In this document: piece by piece, positions 46,600 through 55,342 of the stretch
How the letters are laid out: every line of letters starts with the position of its first letter
Position numbering within the stretch: the stretch's first letter is position 1
Source of the DNA: Pseudomonas poae
GTDB lineage: Bacteria > Pseudomonadota > Gammaproteobacteria > Pseudomonadales > Pseudomonadaceae
Assembly: GCA_028869255.1 (NCBI GenBank)
Contig: CP110972.1
Span: 5,246,001 to 5,310,000 of the forward strand
Direction of reading: 5' to 3'
Length of the DNA stretch: 64,000 bases
Made by a program: the position numbers and the translations under genes
The notes under the pieces: generated by a model
What the model saw: the letters and a program-made list of their open reading frames with translations, nothing else
The model's database searches: none
Told to the model about the DNA's origin: nothing

Positions 46600-47997
46600 T
46601 CACAAACGCCAGAACAACTCATGCCGTCGTACGGCCTTGCGGAAAAATTCGTTCTCACCATAAGGCGAGCGCGCACGCCCTGCCAGCACACGCTGTAACC
46701 AGCGCCGCACTTGGCGCTTGAACGGCGGCGCGGGCTGCAGGTCATGCATCATGCCCAGCGCCATGGCCTTGTCGCGCTGTTGTGCCGGCGACAGCGACAA
46801 GCTGTACGGCCGCAGCTCAAGCGCGTCATCGAACAGTGGCGGCAGGGCAATGCCGGCGCCCGCGTCACCCATGGGCCAGCGGTCGTTGTCATGCAGATGG
46901 TTGGCGTAGCCCAGCACGGCAGTCGGCTGCCATTCCAGCCCTTGCAGGGCCTCGACCACCGCTTGTTGCGCGCAGATATGATCCGGGTGCGGGTCGAGCA
47001 CCGGGTGCGGCAACACGATCACTTCAGGGCGCGCCGTCAGCAGTAATTGGCGCAAATCGGCCAGCAGGTTATTCCAGGTCGGCAGGCCGTCATGGTCCGC
47101 CGGTAACGCGAAGGGGTTGAACTGGCGAAACAGGCGGATATCCGACAAGTCAGCCTCTCGCGAGGCGACCGGCTGGTCCGGCGAGGCGCGCATTGCCGGC
47201 AATTGCAGGCAGAAGTAGCCCAACTGCACACAATGCGCCTCTGGCACACCCGCCCAGCGCGGCACGGCGATGCTGTCCCAGGCACGCAAGCGGCCTTTGA
47301 TCCGCGAGGCCTCGACCGGGTCCAGGCCCATCTGCTGATAGTGTTCGGCTTCGATCTCGCCAGCGGTGAGGGTCACGATCCACGGCTTTTCAGCCTGGCT
47401 ATAAAGACCGAAAGCAGCCAATTCGGCATCATCGGCATGGGGCGCAATGACCATCACCCGCTGCGCCGAATAGTCCGCAGTGGCCCAGGCCCACAGGCGG
47501 GGCGCACCCTGCAGGCTGCAAAAACGCCCGCGCAAGCGCAGCTCACCCGCTATCAGGGCCGGGGCCAGGCCACTGAGGTTGAGGTAACGAACGCCATTGA
47601 CCCCACGCTCGAACGCCTGCCGGTCGGGGCTTTCACCGCCGGAGATCTCGATGGCCGGGTCGAGAAACCGTCCCAGCCAACCGCTCTTGACCTTGATCGC
47701 CAGCACCAGCGTCGTATTGGCTTCGAGCGGCGCATCCACCTGCAGCCGCCCGCCTTCGAAGCGAACCCCGGCCAGCTCGGCATCCGCCGAAAAACGGTAT
47801 TGATAGTCTTCGCCGGGCGCATAAAACAGGTGGTCGGCAAACCAGGCTTCATGGGCCGCCCAGGCCAGCACGCCGAGCACCAACGGCAACCACCAGGCGA
47901 CGCTGATACCGACCACCACCAGCAGCACCAGGCCGATCAACACACCGACGCGTTTGTTGCGCCGATGGCGCTTGAGCAATTGCTGTTTGCGGCTCAT
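46600..47997 (-). CDS. dnpA: PIG-L family de-N-acetylase DnpA
   Basis: The 465-residue protein begins MSRKQQLLKRHRRNKRVGVL, with membrane helices (VLIGLVLLVVVGISVAWWLP and VLGVLAWAAHEAWF). Its PIG-L/LmbE metal motif is VMVIAPHADDAELAAFG, with HPDH later near 365. In P. aeruginosa the homologue DnpA (PA5002) is reported to affect persister levels and fluoroquinolone tolerance; its substrate is presumed to be an N-acetylated sugar of the LPS. Its first bases overlap the end of the mig-14-like gene by four. Confidence 0.88.
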   Translation of the reverse strand: MSRKQQLLKRHRRNKRVGVLIGLVLLVVVGISVAWWLPLVLGVLAWAAHEAWFADHLFYAPGEDYQYRFSADAELAGVRFEGGRLQVDAPLEANTTLVLAIKVKSGWLGRFLDPAIEISGGESPDRQAFERGVNGVRYLNLSGLAPALIAGELRLRGRFCSLQGAPRLWAWATADYSAQRVMVIAPHADDAELAAFGLYSQAEKPWIVTLTAGEIEAEHYQQMGLDPVEASRIKGRLRAWDSIAVPRWAGVPEAHCVQLGYFCLQLPAMRASPDQPVASREADLSDIRLFRQFNPFALPADHDGLPTWNNLLADLRQLLLTARPEVIVLPHPVLDPHPDHICAQQAVVEALQGLEWQPTAVLGYANHLHDNDRWPMGDAGAGIALPPLFDDALELRPYSLSLSPAQQRDKAMALGMMHDLQPAPPFKRQVRRWLQRVLAGRARSPYGENEFFRKAVRRHELFWRL

Positions 47998-48890
47998 ACG
48001 GTCAGCACCGGCACGGAGTTGCACCAACGGTCCTTGTACTCCCGGTCGGCGCGCCCGAAGGAAAACCGCAGCGGCTTGCCGACTTCACGCGCCTGCTCCC
48101 AGGCACTTTGGGTATTGAGGAAGCTCAGGACACTGCCCGGGCTGAACGCACGGGTTTGAGGGTCGACGCCACCGTTGACGTACTCCACGCTGATCCACTC
48201 GGGCGACTCGACCCGATACACCAGCTGCACAGCGATGGGCGCGTCATTAAGGAAAATCACCGAGCCGATCAGCCACTCGCGCAGCAGCTCGATCACCTCG
48301 GCCATGCGCTCGGCACCTGTGGCGACAAAGCCCCAGCGGCGCAGGAACAAATCACAGTAGATCGCCGCCAGCTCCACGCTGGAAAACTCGCTCACCGGGC
48401 GCACAACGCCTCCGGCCTCTTCCAGCAAACGCAATTCGCGGCGCTGGTTGTAGCGGAACTTCTTCGACAGTTCTTCCGGCGTGCGGGCCATGGCCAGTTG
48501 CTCGGCCTGCGGCTTGAGGCCACTGAAACGGCCTTCATTCAGGGCCGACAGGTAGCGCGCACGCTGGCGCAACGGCGCCTCGGCGCCTGGCGCGGCGGGC
48601 AGGATCAACTCGGCATTACCCAGGTCGAACAGGCCCTTTTTACCGCGCTGCTTGAGCACGTCCTTGGACAGCGCAAGGTCACGGCCCCAGGTCGCGATGC
48701 ACGCCTGAAGTTCGCCGCCTTGCTCCCAGGCCAGGTAACGCACCGGGATTTCAGCCAGCCCGGCGAGGCGCTCGATCACCTGCGGGTGGGTCGCAACACT
48801 GCCGCCAAAACGCTGCCAGGCGTCGCTGTAGACAGGCGCATCGACGACGGACCAGCCGCGCTCGCGCCAGCCTTGAAATCGATTGAGCAT
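47994..48890 (-). CDS. Mig-14 family protein (GNAT-like)
   Basis: The 298-residue protein has a GNAT-like acyltransferase pattern in its second half: SKKFRYNQRRELRLLEEAGG, DLFLRRWGF and SVEYVNGGVDP. It matches the Mig-14 family, which in Salmonella is needed for resistance to antimicrobial peptides. Its P. aeruginosa counterpart sits at the same place (PA5003). The ATG at 48890 shares its A with the wapH stop (TGATG), so translation is coupled. Confidence 0.83.
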   Translation of the reverse strand: MLNRFQGWRERGWSVVDAPVYSDAWQRFGGSVATHPQVIERLAGLAEIPVRYLAWEQGGELQACIATWGRDLALSKDVLKQRGKKGLFDLGNAELILPAAPGAEAPLRQRARYLSALNEGRFSGLKPQAEQLAMARTPEELSKKFRYNQRRELRLLEEAGGVVRPVSEFSSVELAAIYCDLFLRRWGFVATGAERMAEVIELLREWLIGSVIFLNDAPIAVQLVYRVESPEWISVEYVNGGVDPQTRAFSPGSVLSFLNTQSAWEQAREVGKPLRFSFGRADREYKDRWCNSVPVLTV

Positions 48891-50020
48891 CAAGCCCCCG
48901 CGGTCAATTCAATAACGTGCGGCAGTTGCCAGAAGGTATCGCGTACCGCCTGATCCGAGAAGCGCTCGCGCAGGCGCTCCAGCATCATCTCGGCGCACTG
49001 CCGCTGCTGGTGTTGATCCATCGCAGCCAGGTGTCGCAACCCTTGGGCAAGGTGTTCGGCATCGCCGAAGGGAAACAGGATACCCACGCCCTCGACCACC
49101 TCCTTCGCCCCACCACAGGCCGTGGCCAGCAACGGCACGCCGGCCGCCATGGCTTCCAGCAGCACCATGCCGAAGGGCTCGTGGTCGGAGCTCAGCGCAA
49201 ACACATCGAATGCCCGGAAATACCGGCGCGCATCCGGCACCTGGCCGAGAAACAGCACCTTGTCGGCAACCCCCAGTTCGCGGGCGAGTTCCTTGAGGTC
49301 TTGCTCCAGGCGCCCGCTGCCGAGGATCGCCAGGCGACGCTCAACCGGCAAGTGCGGCAGTGCCAGGGCAAAGCCCTTGAGCAGCGTGGCCTGGTCCTTG
49401 TCCGGGTGCAGGCGGCCGACATTGCCGATCACCCAGTCGTCCGGCGACAAGCCCAGCGCGTCACGCGCCTCATGCGCCGGCACCTGAATAGCCTGCAAGG
49501 CGTCGACGTCGATACGGTTGTACAAGGTCTGGATACGTGCGGCGGGCCACGCCGGCAGGCAACGGCGCATGTCATCACGCACAGCGTCGGATACACCGAG
49601 CAGGCTCAGGCGCTTGCGGAAAATCCCGGCAAACAGCTTGCGGCTGCGGCGCTGATAGTCACCAAAGGCATGGTGCACCCCAATCACCGGCAACCGCGTG
49701 GCCAGCAAGGCGACGTAGATCGGCTTGAAGCGGTGGGCAATGCAGAAACTGAAATTGCGCGACGCGGCGATCTTGCGCAGTTCACCGATAGCACCCAGCT
49801 TCAGGCCACGGATGGCCTTGGAGCTGAATTCCATGAACAACACTTCATCGCTGGCACAACCGGCCGCCACCTCAGGGTCAGCGACCCCGGTGAGAAACAC
49901 CGTGGTCACCTTGTAGCCGGAGCCTGCGAACAAGCTGGCGTACTGCCGCGCGCAATCGAGGAACGGCCCGTCATAGCCGTGGCAGAACTGCAGGACGTGG
50001 CGTTCAGCCGAGCGCGTCAT
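48890..50020 (-). CDS. wapH: core-oligosaccharide glycosyltransferase, GT4 (WapH-like)
   Basis: The 376-residue protein is GT-B: VIGNVGRLHPDKDQATLLKGFAL opens the donor domain and SSDHEPFGMVLLEAMAAGVPLL carries the E-x7-E motif near 300. The conserved order with dnpA and mig-14 downstream and the carbamoyltransferase upstream matches PA5004 (wapH) of P. aeruginosa. The donor sugar is not shown by the sequence. It overlaps the carbamoyltransferase end by 17 bases. Confidence 0.78.
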   Translation of the reverse strand: MTRSAERHVLQFCHGYDGPFLDCARQYASLFAGSGYKVTTVFLTGVADPEVAAGCASDEVLFMEFSSKAIRGLKLGAIGELRKIAASRNFSFCIAHRFKPIYVALLATRLPVIGVHHAFGDYQRRSRKLFAGIFRKRLSLLGVSDAVRDDMRRCLPAWPAARIQTLYNRIDVDALQAIQVPAHEARDALGLSPDDWVIGNVGRLHPDKDQATLLKGFALALPHLPVERRLAILGSGRLEQDLKELARELGVADKVLFLGQVPDARRYFRAFDVFALSSDHEPFGMVLLEAMAAGVPLLATACGGAKEVVEGVGILFPFGDAEHLAQGLRHLAAMDQHQQRQCAEMMLERLRERFSDQAVRDTFWQLPHVIELTAGA

Positions 50021-51761
50021 AAGGGTCCACGCCGTCTTTGACGACCAGGATGTCTTCCATGATCAGGTACTGCAGGTCGGAGCCGAAGAACATGTTCAGC
50101 GCGTCGGTCGGCGAGCAGATCATCGCTTCGCCACGACGGTTGAGCGAGGTGTTCAGCGACACGCCGTTGCCGGTCAGCACTTCAAGCTCTTTCATCATGT
50201 CGTAGTAGCGCGGGTTGTATTCGCGCTTGAGCACCTGGGCGCGGGAGGTGCCGTCTTCATGGACTACTTCCGGCACGCGGGTCTTCCACTCTTCGGCCAC
50301 TTCAAAAGTGAAGGTCATGAACGGTGCCGGATGATCGACCTTGATCATTTGTGGGGCCACGGTGTCGAGCATCGACGGGCAGAAAGGCCTCCAGCGCTCG
50401 CGGAACTTGATCTGGTGGTTGATGCGATCCGCCACGCCGGTGGCGCTCGGGCAACCAATGATCGAGCGGCCGCCCAAGGCACGCGGGCCAAATTCCATGC
50501 GGCCCTGGAACCAGGCCACCGGGTTGCCGTCGACCATGATCTTGGCGATGCGCTGGGGCATGTTTTCGATCTTGCGCCAGTTCGGCTTGCTCTCGTGCCT
50601 GGCACACGCGGCGATCACGTCTTCGTTGCTGTAGGACGGGCCCAGGTAGACGTGTTCCATCTTCTCCACCGGTACGCCACGGGCGTGGGACACGTAGGCC
50701 GCCGCGCCAACCGCAGTCCCGGCATCGCCGGACGCCGGCTGTACGAACAGCTCTTTGACGTCGTCACGCGCAATGATCTTCTGGTTCAGCTTGACGTTCA
50801 GCGCACAGCCGCCAGCGAAAGCCAGCTTGCCGGTGTCCTTGAGGATGTCGCCCAGGTAGTGGTCGATCATCTGCAACGCCAGCTTCTCGAACAGCGCTTG
50901 CATGCTGGCCGCGTAGTGGATGTACGGCTCGTCGGCGATGTCGCCTTCGCGCTTTGGCCCCAGCCACTCGATCAGTTTTGGCGAGAAGTAGAACCCCTTG
51001 CCCTTCTCTTTGTAGCGGCGCAGGCCGATGACGTTGGCGTAGTCGGTGTTGATCACCAGCTCGCCGTTTTCAAAGGAGGCCAGGCGCGAGAAATCGTACT
51101 TGCTGGCATCGCCATATGGCGCCATGCCCATCACCTTGAACTCACCGTCGAGCATCTCGAAACCGAGGAACTCGGTGATCGCGCCGTACAGGCCGCCGAG
51201 GGAGTCCGGATCAAAGAATTCCTTGATCTTGTGGATCTTGCCGTTTTCGCCGTAGCCGAAGAACGTGGTGGCGTACTCACCCTTGCCGTCGATCCCGAGG
51301 ATCGCGGTTTTCTCCTGGAAGCCCGAGCAATGGTAAGCGCTGGAGGCGTGGGCCAAGTGGTGTTCGACCGGTTCGATCTTGATTTTCTTCGGATCGAAGC
51401 CCAGTTGCTCAAGGCACCAGACGATCTTGTTGCGATAGCGCTTGTAGCGACGGTTGCCCATCAGGATCGCGTCAAGGGCGCGGTCCGGGGCATACCAGTA
51501 ACGCTTGGCGTAGTGCCAGCGTGCCTCGCCGAACAAGCTGATCGGAGCGAACGGGATCGCCACCACATCAACGTCGGAAGGTTTGATGCCGGCCTGTTCC
51601 AGGCAGAACTTCGCCGATTCGTAGGGCATGCGGTTCTTTGCATGTTTGTCGCGTACGAAGCGCTCTTCTTCGGCGGCCGCGATCAGCTTGCCGTCGATAT
51701 ACAAGGCTGCGGAAGGATCATGGCTAAGGGCGCCGGACAGGCCAAGAATCGTCAATGCCAC
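50004..51761 (-). CDS. NodU/CmcH-family carbamoyltransferase
   Basis: The 585-residue protein has the family hallmarks: TILGLSGALSHDPSAALYID at the start, EHHLAHASSAYHCSG near 135-150, GIDGKGEY, and EFGPRALGGRSIIG near 440-453. This is the homologue of P. aeruginosa PA5005, thought to add the carbamoyl group on an inner-core heptose (I recall the name wapO and give it only as a note). The substrate would be carbamoyl phosphate. It begins the run of seven genes ending at 43681 and has its own putative promoter. Confidence 0.9.
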   Translation of the reverse strand: MALTILGLSGALSHDPSAALYIDGKLIAAAEEERFVRDKHAKNRMPYESAKFCLEQAGIKPSDVDVVAIPFAPISLFGEARWHYAKRYWYAPDRALDAILMGNRRYKRYRNKIVWCLEQLGFDPKKIKIEPVEHHLAHASSAYHCSGFQEKTAILGIDGKGEYATTFFGYGENGKIHKIKEFFDPDSLGGLYGAITEFLGFEMLDGEFKVMGMAPYGDASKYDFSRLASFENGELVINTDYANVIGLRRYKEKGKGFYFSPKLIEWLGPKREGDIADEPYIHYAASMQALFEKLALQMIDHYLGDILKDTGKLAFAGGCALNVKLNQKIIARDDVKELFVQPASGDAGTAVGAAAYVSHARGVPVEKMEHVYLGPSYSNEDVIAACARHESKPNWRKIENMPQRIAKIMVDGNPVAWFQGRMEFGPRALGGRSIIGCPSATGVADRINHQIKFRERWRPFCPSMLDTVAPQMIKVDHPAPFMTFTFEVAEEWKTRVPEVVHEDGTSRAQVLKREYNPRYYDMMKELEVLTGNGVSLNTSLNRRGEAMICSPTDALNMFFGSDLQYLIMEDILVVKDGVDPYDALG

Positions 51762-51817
51762 AGGGGTCTAGCCTCTTTTAGTCTGCATGCAGGCGGGTCG
51801 CGCCTGAAAAAGTGTGC

Positions 51818-51857
51818 TTCCTGCCTGGGCAGGAAACAGCTAAAGGGCGGGATTATA
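51818..51857 (-). promoter_or_regulatory. candidate -10 box and leader palindrome of the carbamoyltransferase run
   Basis: On the minus strand TATAAT lies at 51857-51852. Downstream, in the putative leader, is TTCCTGCC-TG-GGCAGGAA (51835-51818), a perfect 8-bp inverted repeat. No good -35 hexamer is evident. The palindrome could be an operator or an RNA hairpin. Confidence 0.45.
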
Positions 51858-51901
51858 GCTTAAAAGCAGGGGGAAGCTGTTAGCGGCAAGCTGCAAGCGG
51901 G

Positions 51902-52258
51902 TCAGCGGTAGATTTCGATGCTGCCGTCCTTGTTCTGGCGGTAGATCGTGTAGGGCAGCACCAGCGTATCCAGCACCCCGGAGGCGACCAGCTCGGCGGC
52001 GAAAATCGGCAGCGCGCCGCCCCCGTGATCGATCAGGCTTTTGTCGTTCAGGCTTTTATCCGCCGCGGGCTCGCCATTGAGGGTACAAAAACCGTAGATC
52101 ACCCCGCTGTAGATGCGCGGCACGTTTTCGCAGTGGCTGCGTGAGTCCTTGAGGTTCTGGCTGGCCACGGCATCCGGGCGGAAAACGGTGTTGATCGTGC
52201 CACAACCGGCAAGCACCAGCGAGGCTGCCAGCCACAAGACTTTCGATGTAATCCTCAC
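51902..52258 (-). CDS. YceK/YidQ-family lipoprotein
   Basis: The 118-residue protein has a lipoprotein signal (WLAASLVLAGC, Cys at about 19) followed by GTINTVFR and PRIYSGVIYGFCTLNG, typical of the YceK/YidQ family. ALPIFAAELVASGVLDTLVLPY near the end is hydrophobic, with VLDTLVLPY typical of the family. Its function is unknown. It sits upstream of the carbamoyltransferase gene and is divergent from the TonB receptor. Confidence 0.85.
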   Translation of the reverse strand: MRITSKVLWLAASLVLAGCGTINTVFRPDAVASQNLKDSRSHCENVPRIYSGVIYGFCTLNGEPAADKSLNDKSLIDHGGGALPIFAAELVASGVLDTLVLPYTIYRQNKDGSIEIYR

Positions 52259-52454
52259 GACCCACTCCTACTGATCCATTGGCCATTATTATTGCTAAGG
52301 CCGATCACGCTAACATCGACGCCCCTATGAGCCCAGTGCCGAAGAGCTGACTGGACGTGTAGGCAGATTCCTAAAGAAATAAATCGCCCGAGTCACTAAA
52401 CTCGCGCCCCTTTGCGCGTTTACACCCTGAACGCCAACGGATTGCGGCTGACTC

Positions 52455-54554
52455 ATGAACAACCTCGCTCGTCTCACCCTCCTGCTGCCCGGCCTGCTCG
52501 CCCTGTGCGACGCTGCCCAGGCTGACGAAACGCTGACCCTCGACCCGAGCGTAGTCACCGGTTCACGCAGTGCCAGCCCGACGTTCGACCTGCCGTACTC
52601 GGTGGACGGCATCAGCCGCGAGCAAATCAGCGACGGCCAGCTGGGGATCAATGCCTCCGAAGCCCTTTCCCGCGTACCGGGCCTGGTGGTGCAGAACCGC
52701 CAGAATTACGCGCAGGACCTGCAGATTTCCTCCCGCGGCTTCGGCGCTCGCTCGGCCTTTGGTGTGCGCGGCATCAAGCTGATCGCCGACGGCATCCCCG
52801 CCAGCACCCCGGACGGCCAGGGCCAGGCTGCCACCTTCAACCTCGACACCGCCGAACGCATCGAAGTGCTGCGCGGGCCGGCCGCCACGCTGTATGGCAG
52901 CAACGCCGGCGGGGTCATCCAGATGTTTTCCCGCGACGGCGAAGGCCCGCCGCGCATCGGCGCCGAAACCCTGGTGGGCAGCGACGGCCTGAACAAAAAC
53001 CACCTCACCGCCGAAGGTGCAGCCAATGGCGCAGGCTTCGTGCTCGACGCCTCGCGCATGGACACCAACGGCTACCGCGACCACAGCAGCGCCCGCCGCG
53101 ACCAGACCTTTGCCAAGCTCAACTTCCAGCCGGATGACGACAGCAAACTCGCGCTGATCTACAGCAGCCTGGAGCAGAACGGCACCCAGGACCCCCTGGG
53201 GCAGACCTGGGCCGCCTACAAGGCCGACCCGCGCTCTGTGGCGCCGGCCGCACTGACCTACAACACACGCAAAAGCATCGATCATCAGCAATTGGGCCTG
53301 AATTACGAGCGCTATTTCGGCGATGCAACCTTGCAGGTGAATGGCTATACCGGACGGCGCAGCGTCATTCAGTACTTGTCGATCCCGGACCGGTTTGCCA
53401 GCGGCTTCCCCAACCCGGCCAATGCCCGTGGCGGCGTGGTGGCGTTCGACCGCAAATTCTACGGCGGCTCCGTCCACTGGCTCCAACCCATCACCCGCGC
53501 ACCCGGCGACCTGACCCTGATCGCCGGCCTCGATTACGACCGCAGCCAGGATGATCGCCAGGGTTATTCCAACACCGTCAACGGCGTGCACGGTATCAAA
53601 GGCGCCCTAGGCCGTGACGAAATCGACACCGCCACCAGCCTCGACCCCTTCGTGCAAGCCAACTGGCTGCTGGGCGACTGGACCCTGCAAGCCGGCCTGC
53701 GCCACAGCACCATGGAAATGAAGGTGGACGATCACTTTCTCAGCGACGGTAACGACAGCGGCAGCAAGACCTACCAGAAGAACACCCCGTCAGTCAGCGT
53801 GATGTACGCTTTCACCCCTGACCTGCACGGCTATGTGAGCGCGGGTAAAGGTTTCGAAACACCAACCCAGGCGGAGTCGGCGTATTCCAGCACGTCGAAC
53901 GGTTTCAACTTTGCGTTGAAGCCATCGGTCAGCAAGCAGTATGAAGTCGGTTTGAAAGCCCGCCTCGGCCAGGACACCCGGGTCAATGCAGCCCTGTTCC
54001 AGATCACCACCGAAGACGAGTTGGTGGTGCAGCAGTCCAGCGGTGGCCGCACCACCTACCAAAACGCCGGCCGCACCCTGCGCCGTGGCTTCGAGTTGGG
54101 CCTCGAGAGCCAACTGGCCGAGCACTGGAGCACCAACCTCGCCTACACCCGCTTGCAAGCCACCTATGACAGCGATTTCGTCAGCGGCGCCAGCACCGCC
54201 GTCGACAAGGGCAACTACCTGCCCGGCGTGCCGCAAACCACGTTATTCGCTGAGCTGAACTGGAAGCCCAGGGATTGGGTCAGCACTGGCGTCGAAGGGA
54301 TGTACCGCAGCAAGGTTTATGTTGAAGACACCAATCAGCAACACGCTGCGCCTGGCTACAGCGTGTTCAACTGGCGTGCGCGGTTTGAGCAGAAGGTCGA
54401 GCATTGGACGTTTCACCAGACGTTGCGGCTGGATAACTTGCTGGATCGACAGTATGTCGGGTCGGTGATTGTCGGTGATGGGAATGGTCGTTATTACGAG
54501 GCGGCGCCGGGGCGGTCTTGGTATGCGGGGGCTGGGGCGGAGTATCGGTTTTGA
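52455..54554 (+). CDS. TonB-dependent outer-membrane receptor, PqqU/YncD-like
   Basis: The 699-residue protein has a signal peptide (MNNLARLTLLLPGLLALCDAAQA), a plug domain (SVVTGSR start, RVPGLVVQNRQNYAQDLQIS, IEVLRGPAATLYGSNAGGVI) and a 22-strand barrel ending in AEYRF with a C-terminal aromatic. Several segments match my recollection of E. coli PqqU (YncD), the PQQ receptor: NRQNYAQDLQ, SSGGRTTYQNAG and YVGSVIVGDGNGRYYE. The ligand could therefore be PQQ or a related small cofactor. No pqq genes or TonB genes are in the window. The last 150-300 bases are G/T-rich on the coding strand, next to the second palindromic element. Confidence 0.9.
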   Translation: MNNLARLTLLLPGLLALCDAAQADETLTLDPSVVTGSRSASPTFDLPYSVDGISREQISDGQLGINASEALSRVPGLVVQNRQNYAQDLQISSRGFGARSAFGVRGIKLIADGIPASTPDGQGQAATFNLDTAERIEVLRGPAATLYGSNAGGVIQMFSRDGEGPPRIGAETLVGSDGLNKNHLTAEGAANGAGFVLDASRMDTNGYRDHSSARRDQTFAKLNFQPDDDSKLALIYSSLEQNGTQDPLGQTWAAYKADPRSVAPAALTYNTRKSIDHQQLGLNYERYFGDATLQVNGYTGRRSVIQYLSIPDRFASGFPNPANARGGVVAFDRKFYGGSVHWLQPITRAPGDLTLIAGLDYDRSQDDRQGYSNTVNGVHGIKGALGRDEIDTATSLDPFVQANWLLGDWTLQAGLRHSTMEMKVDDHFLSDGNDSGSKTYQKNTPSVSVMYAFTPDLHGYVSAGKGFETPTQAESAYSSTSNGFNFALKPSVSKQYEVGLKARLGQDTRVNAALFQITTEDELVVQQSSGGRTTYQNAGRTLRRGFELGLESQLAEHWSTNLAYTRLQATYDSDFVSGASTAVDKGNYLPGVPQTTLFAELNWKPRDWVSTGVEGMYRSKVYVEDTNQQHAAPGYSVFNWRARFEQKVEHWTFHQTLRLDNLLDRQYVGSVIVGDGNGRYYEAAPGRSWYAGAGAEYRF

Positions 54555-54921
54555 TCGCTTTGGTTTTTGGGGGCTTATCCGTTATTGGGGTAACGGCTGC
54601 TTATGGTTCCGCTCTTACAGCGGGTCACTTTTGGAAAGAGCCCAAAAGTAACCAAAAGGCTCTTGCCCCACCACTCGGCACCTCGCCTCCGGCTCGGTGT
54701 GCCCGCACGCAGACTTGAATCCGTGGGCCGCCGCGCTGGGCCATCCATGGCCCAGCGCGGCTAACCCGGCGTCCTGCCGGGTTACCCACGGATTCAAGCC
54801 CGCGTGCGGCCAGCGTGGTTAATGGGGCGCCTAGGATCAAGATCAAAAGCAGAGCACGGCGGCCTAGTAGCCGACCTGAGTGGTGTAGATCAAGAGCGGG
54901 ATCCCAGTGGATTGGCTTTTC

Positions 54922-55009
54922 TGTGGGAGCTGGCTTGCCTGCGATGCAGACACCTAGGTGTATCAGGCACACCGAGTTGATGCTTTCGCAGGCAAGCCAG
55001 CTCCCACAT
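54922..55009. repeat. REP doublet, family I, inside palindromic element B
   Basis: Facing units of GGGAGCTGGCTTGCCTGCGA (the second carries TTTCGCAGGC instead of ATCGCAGGC), placed as in copy A. Confidence 0.85.
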
Positions 55010-55342
55010 TTGACCGAGTACTGCCTCAAAGATCAGGTCGGCTGTCAGGCCGCCTCGCTTTGCTTTGTTTTTGCTGTGGCCCTTACATCCTTACCGCTGA
55101 CGAAGTCAGCGATCTTTTGATCTAGGGCTTTTGATCGTGATCTGAGGCGCCCCGTCAATCACGATGGCCGAACGCAGGCTTGAATCCGTGGGCAACCCGG
55201 CAGGACGCCGGGTTAGCCGCGCTGGGCCAAGGATGGCCCATCGCGGCGGCCCACGGATTCAAGCCGGAGTGAGGGCACACCGAGCCGGAGGCGAGGTGCC
55301 GAGTGATGGGGCGAAGACCTTTTGGTTACTTTTGGGTCTTTC

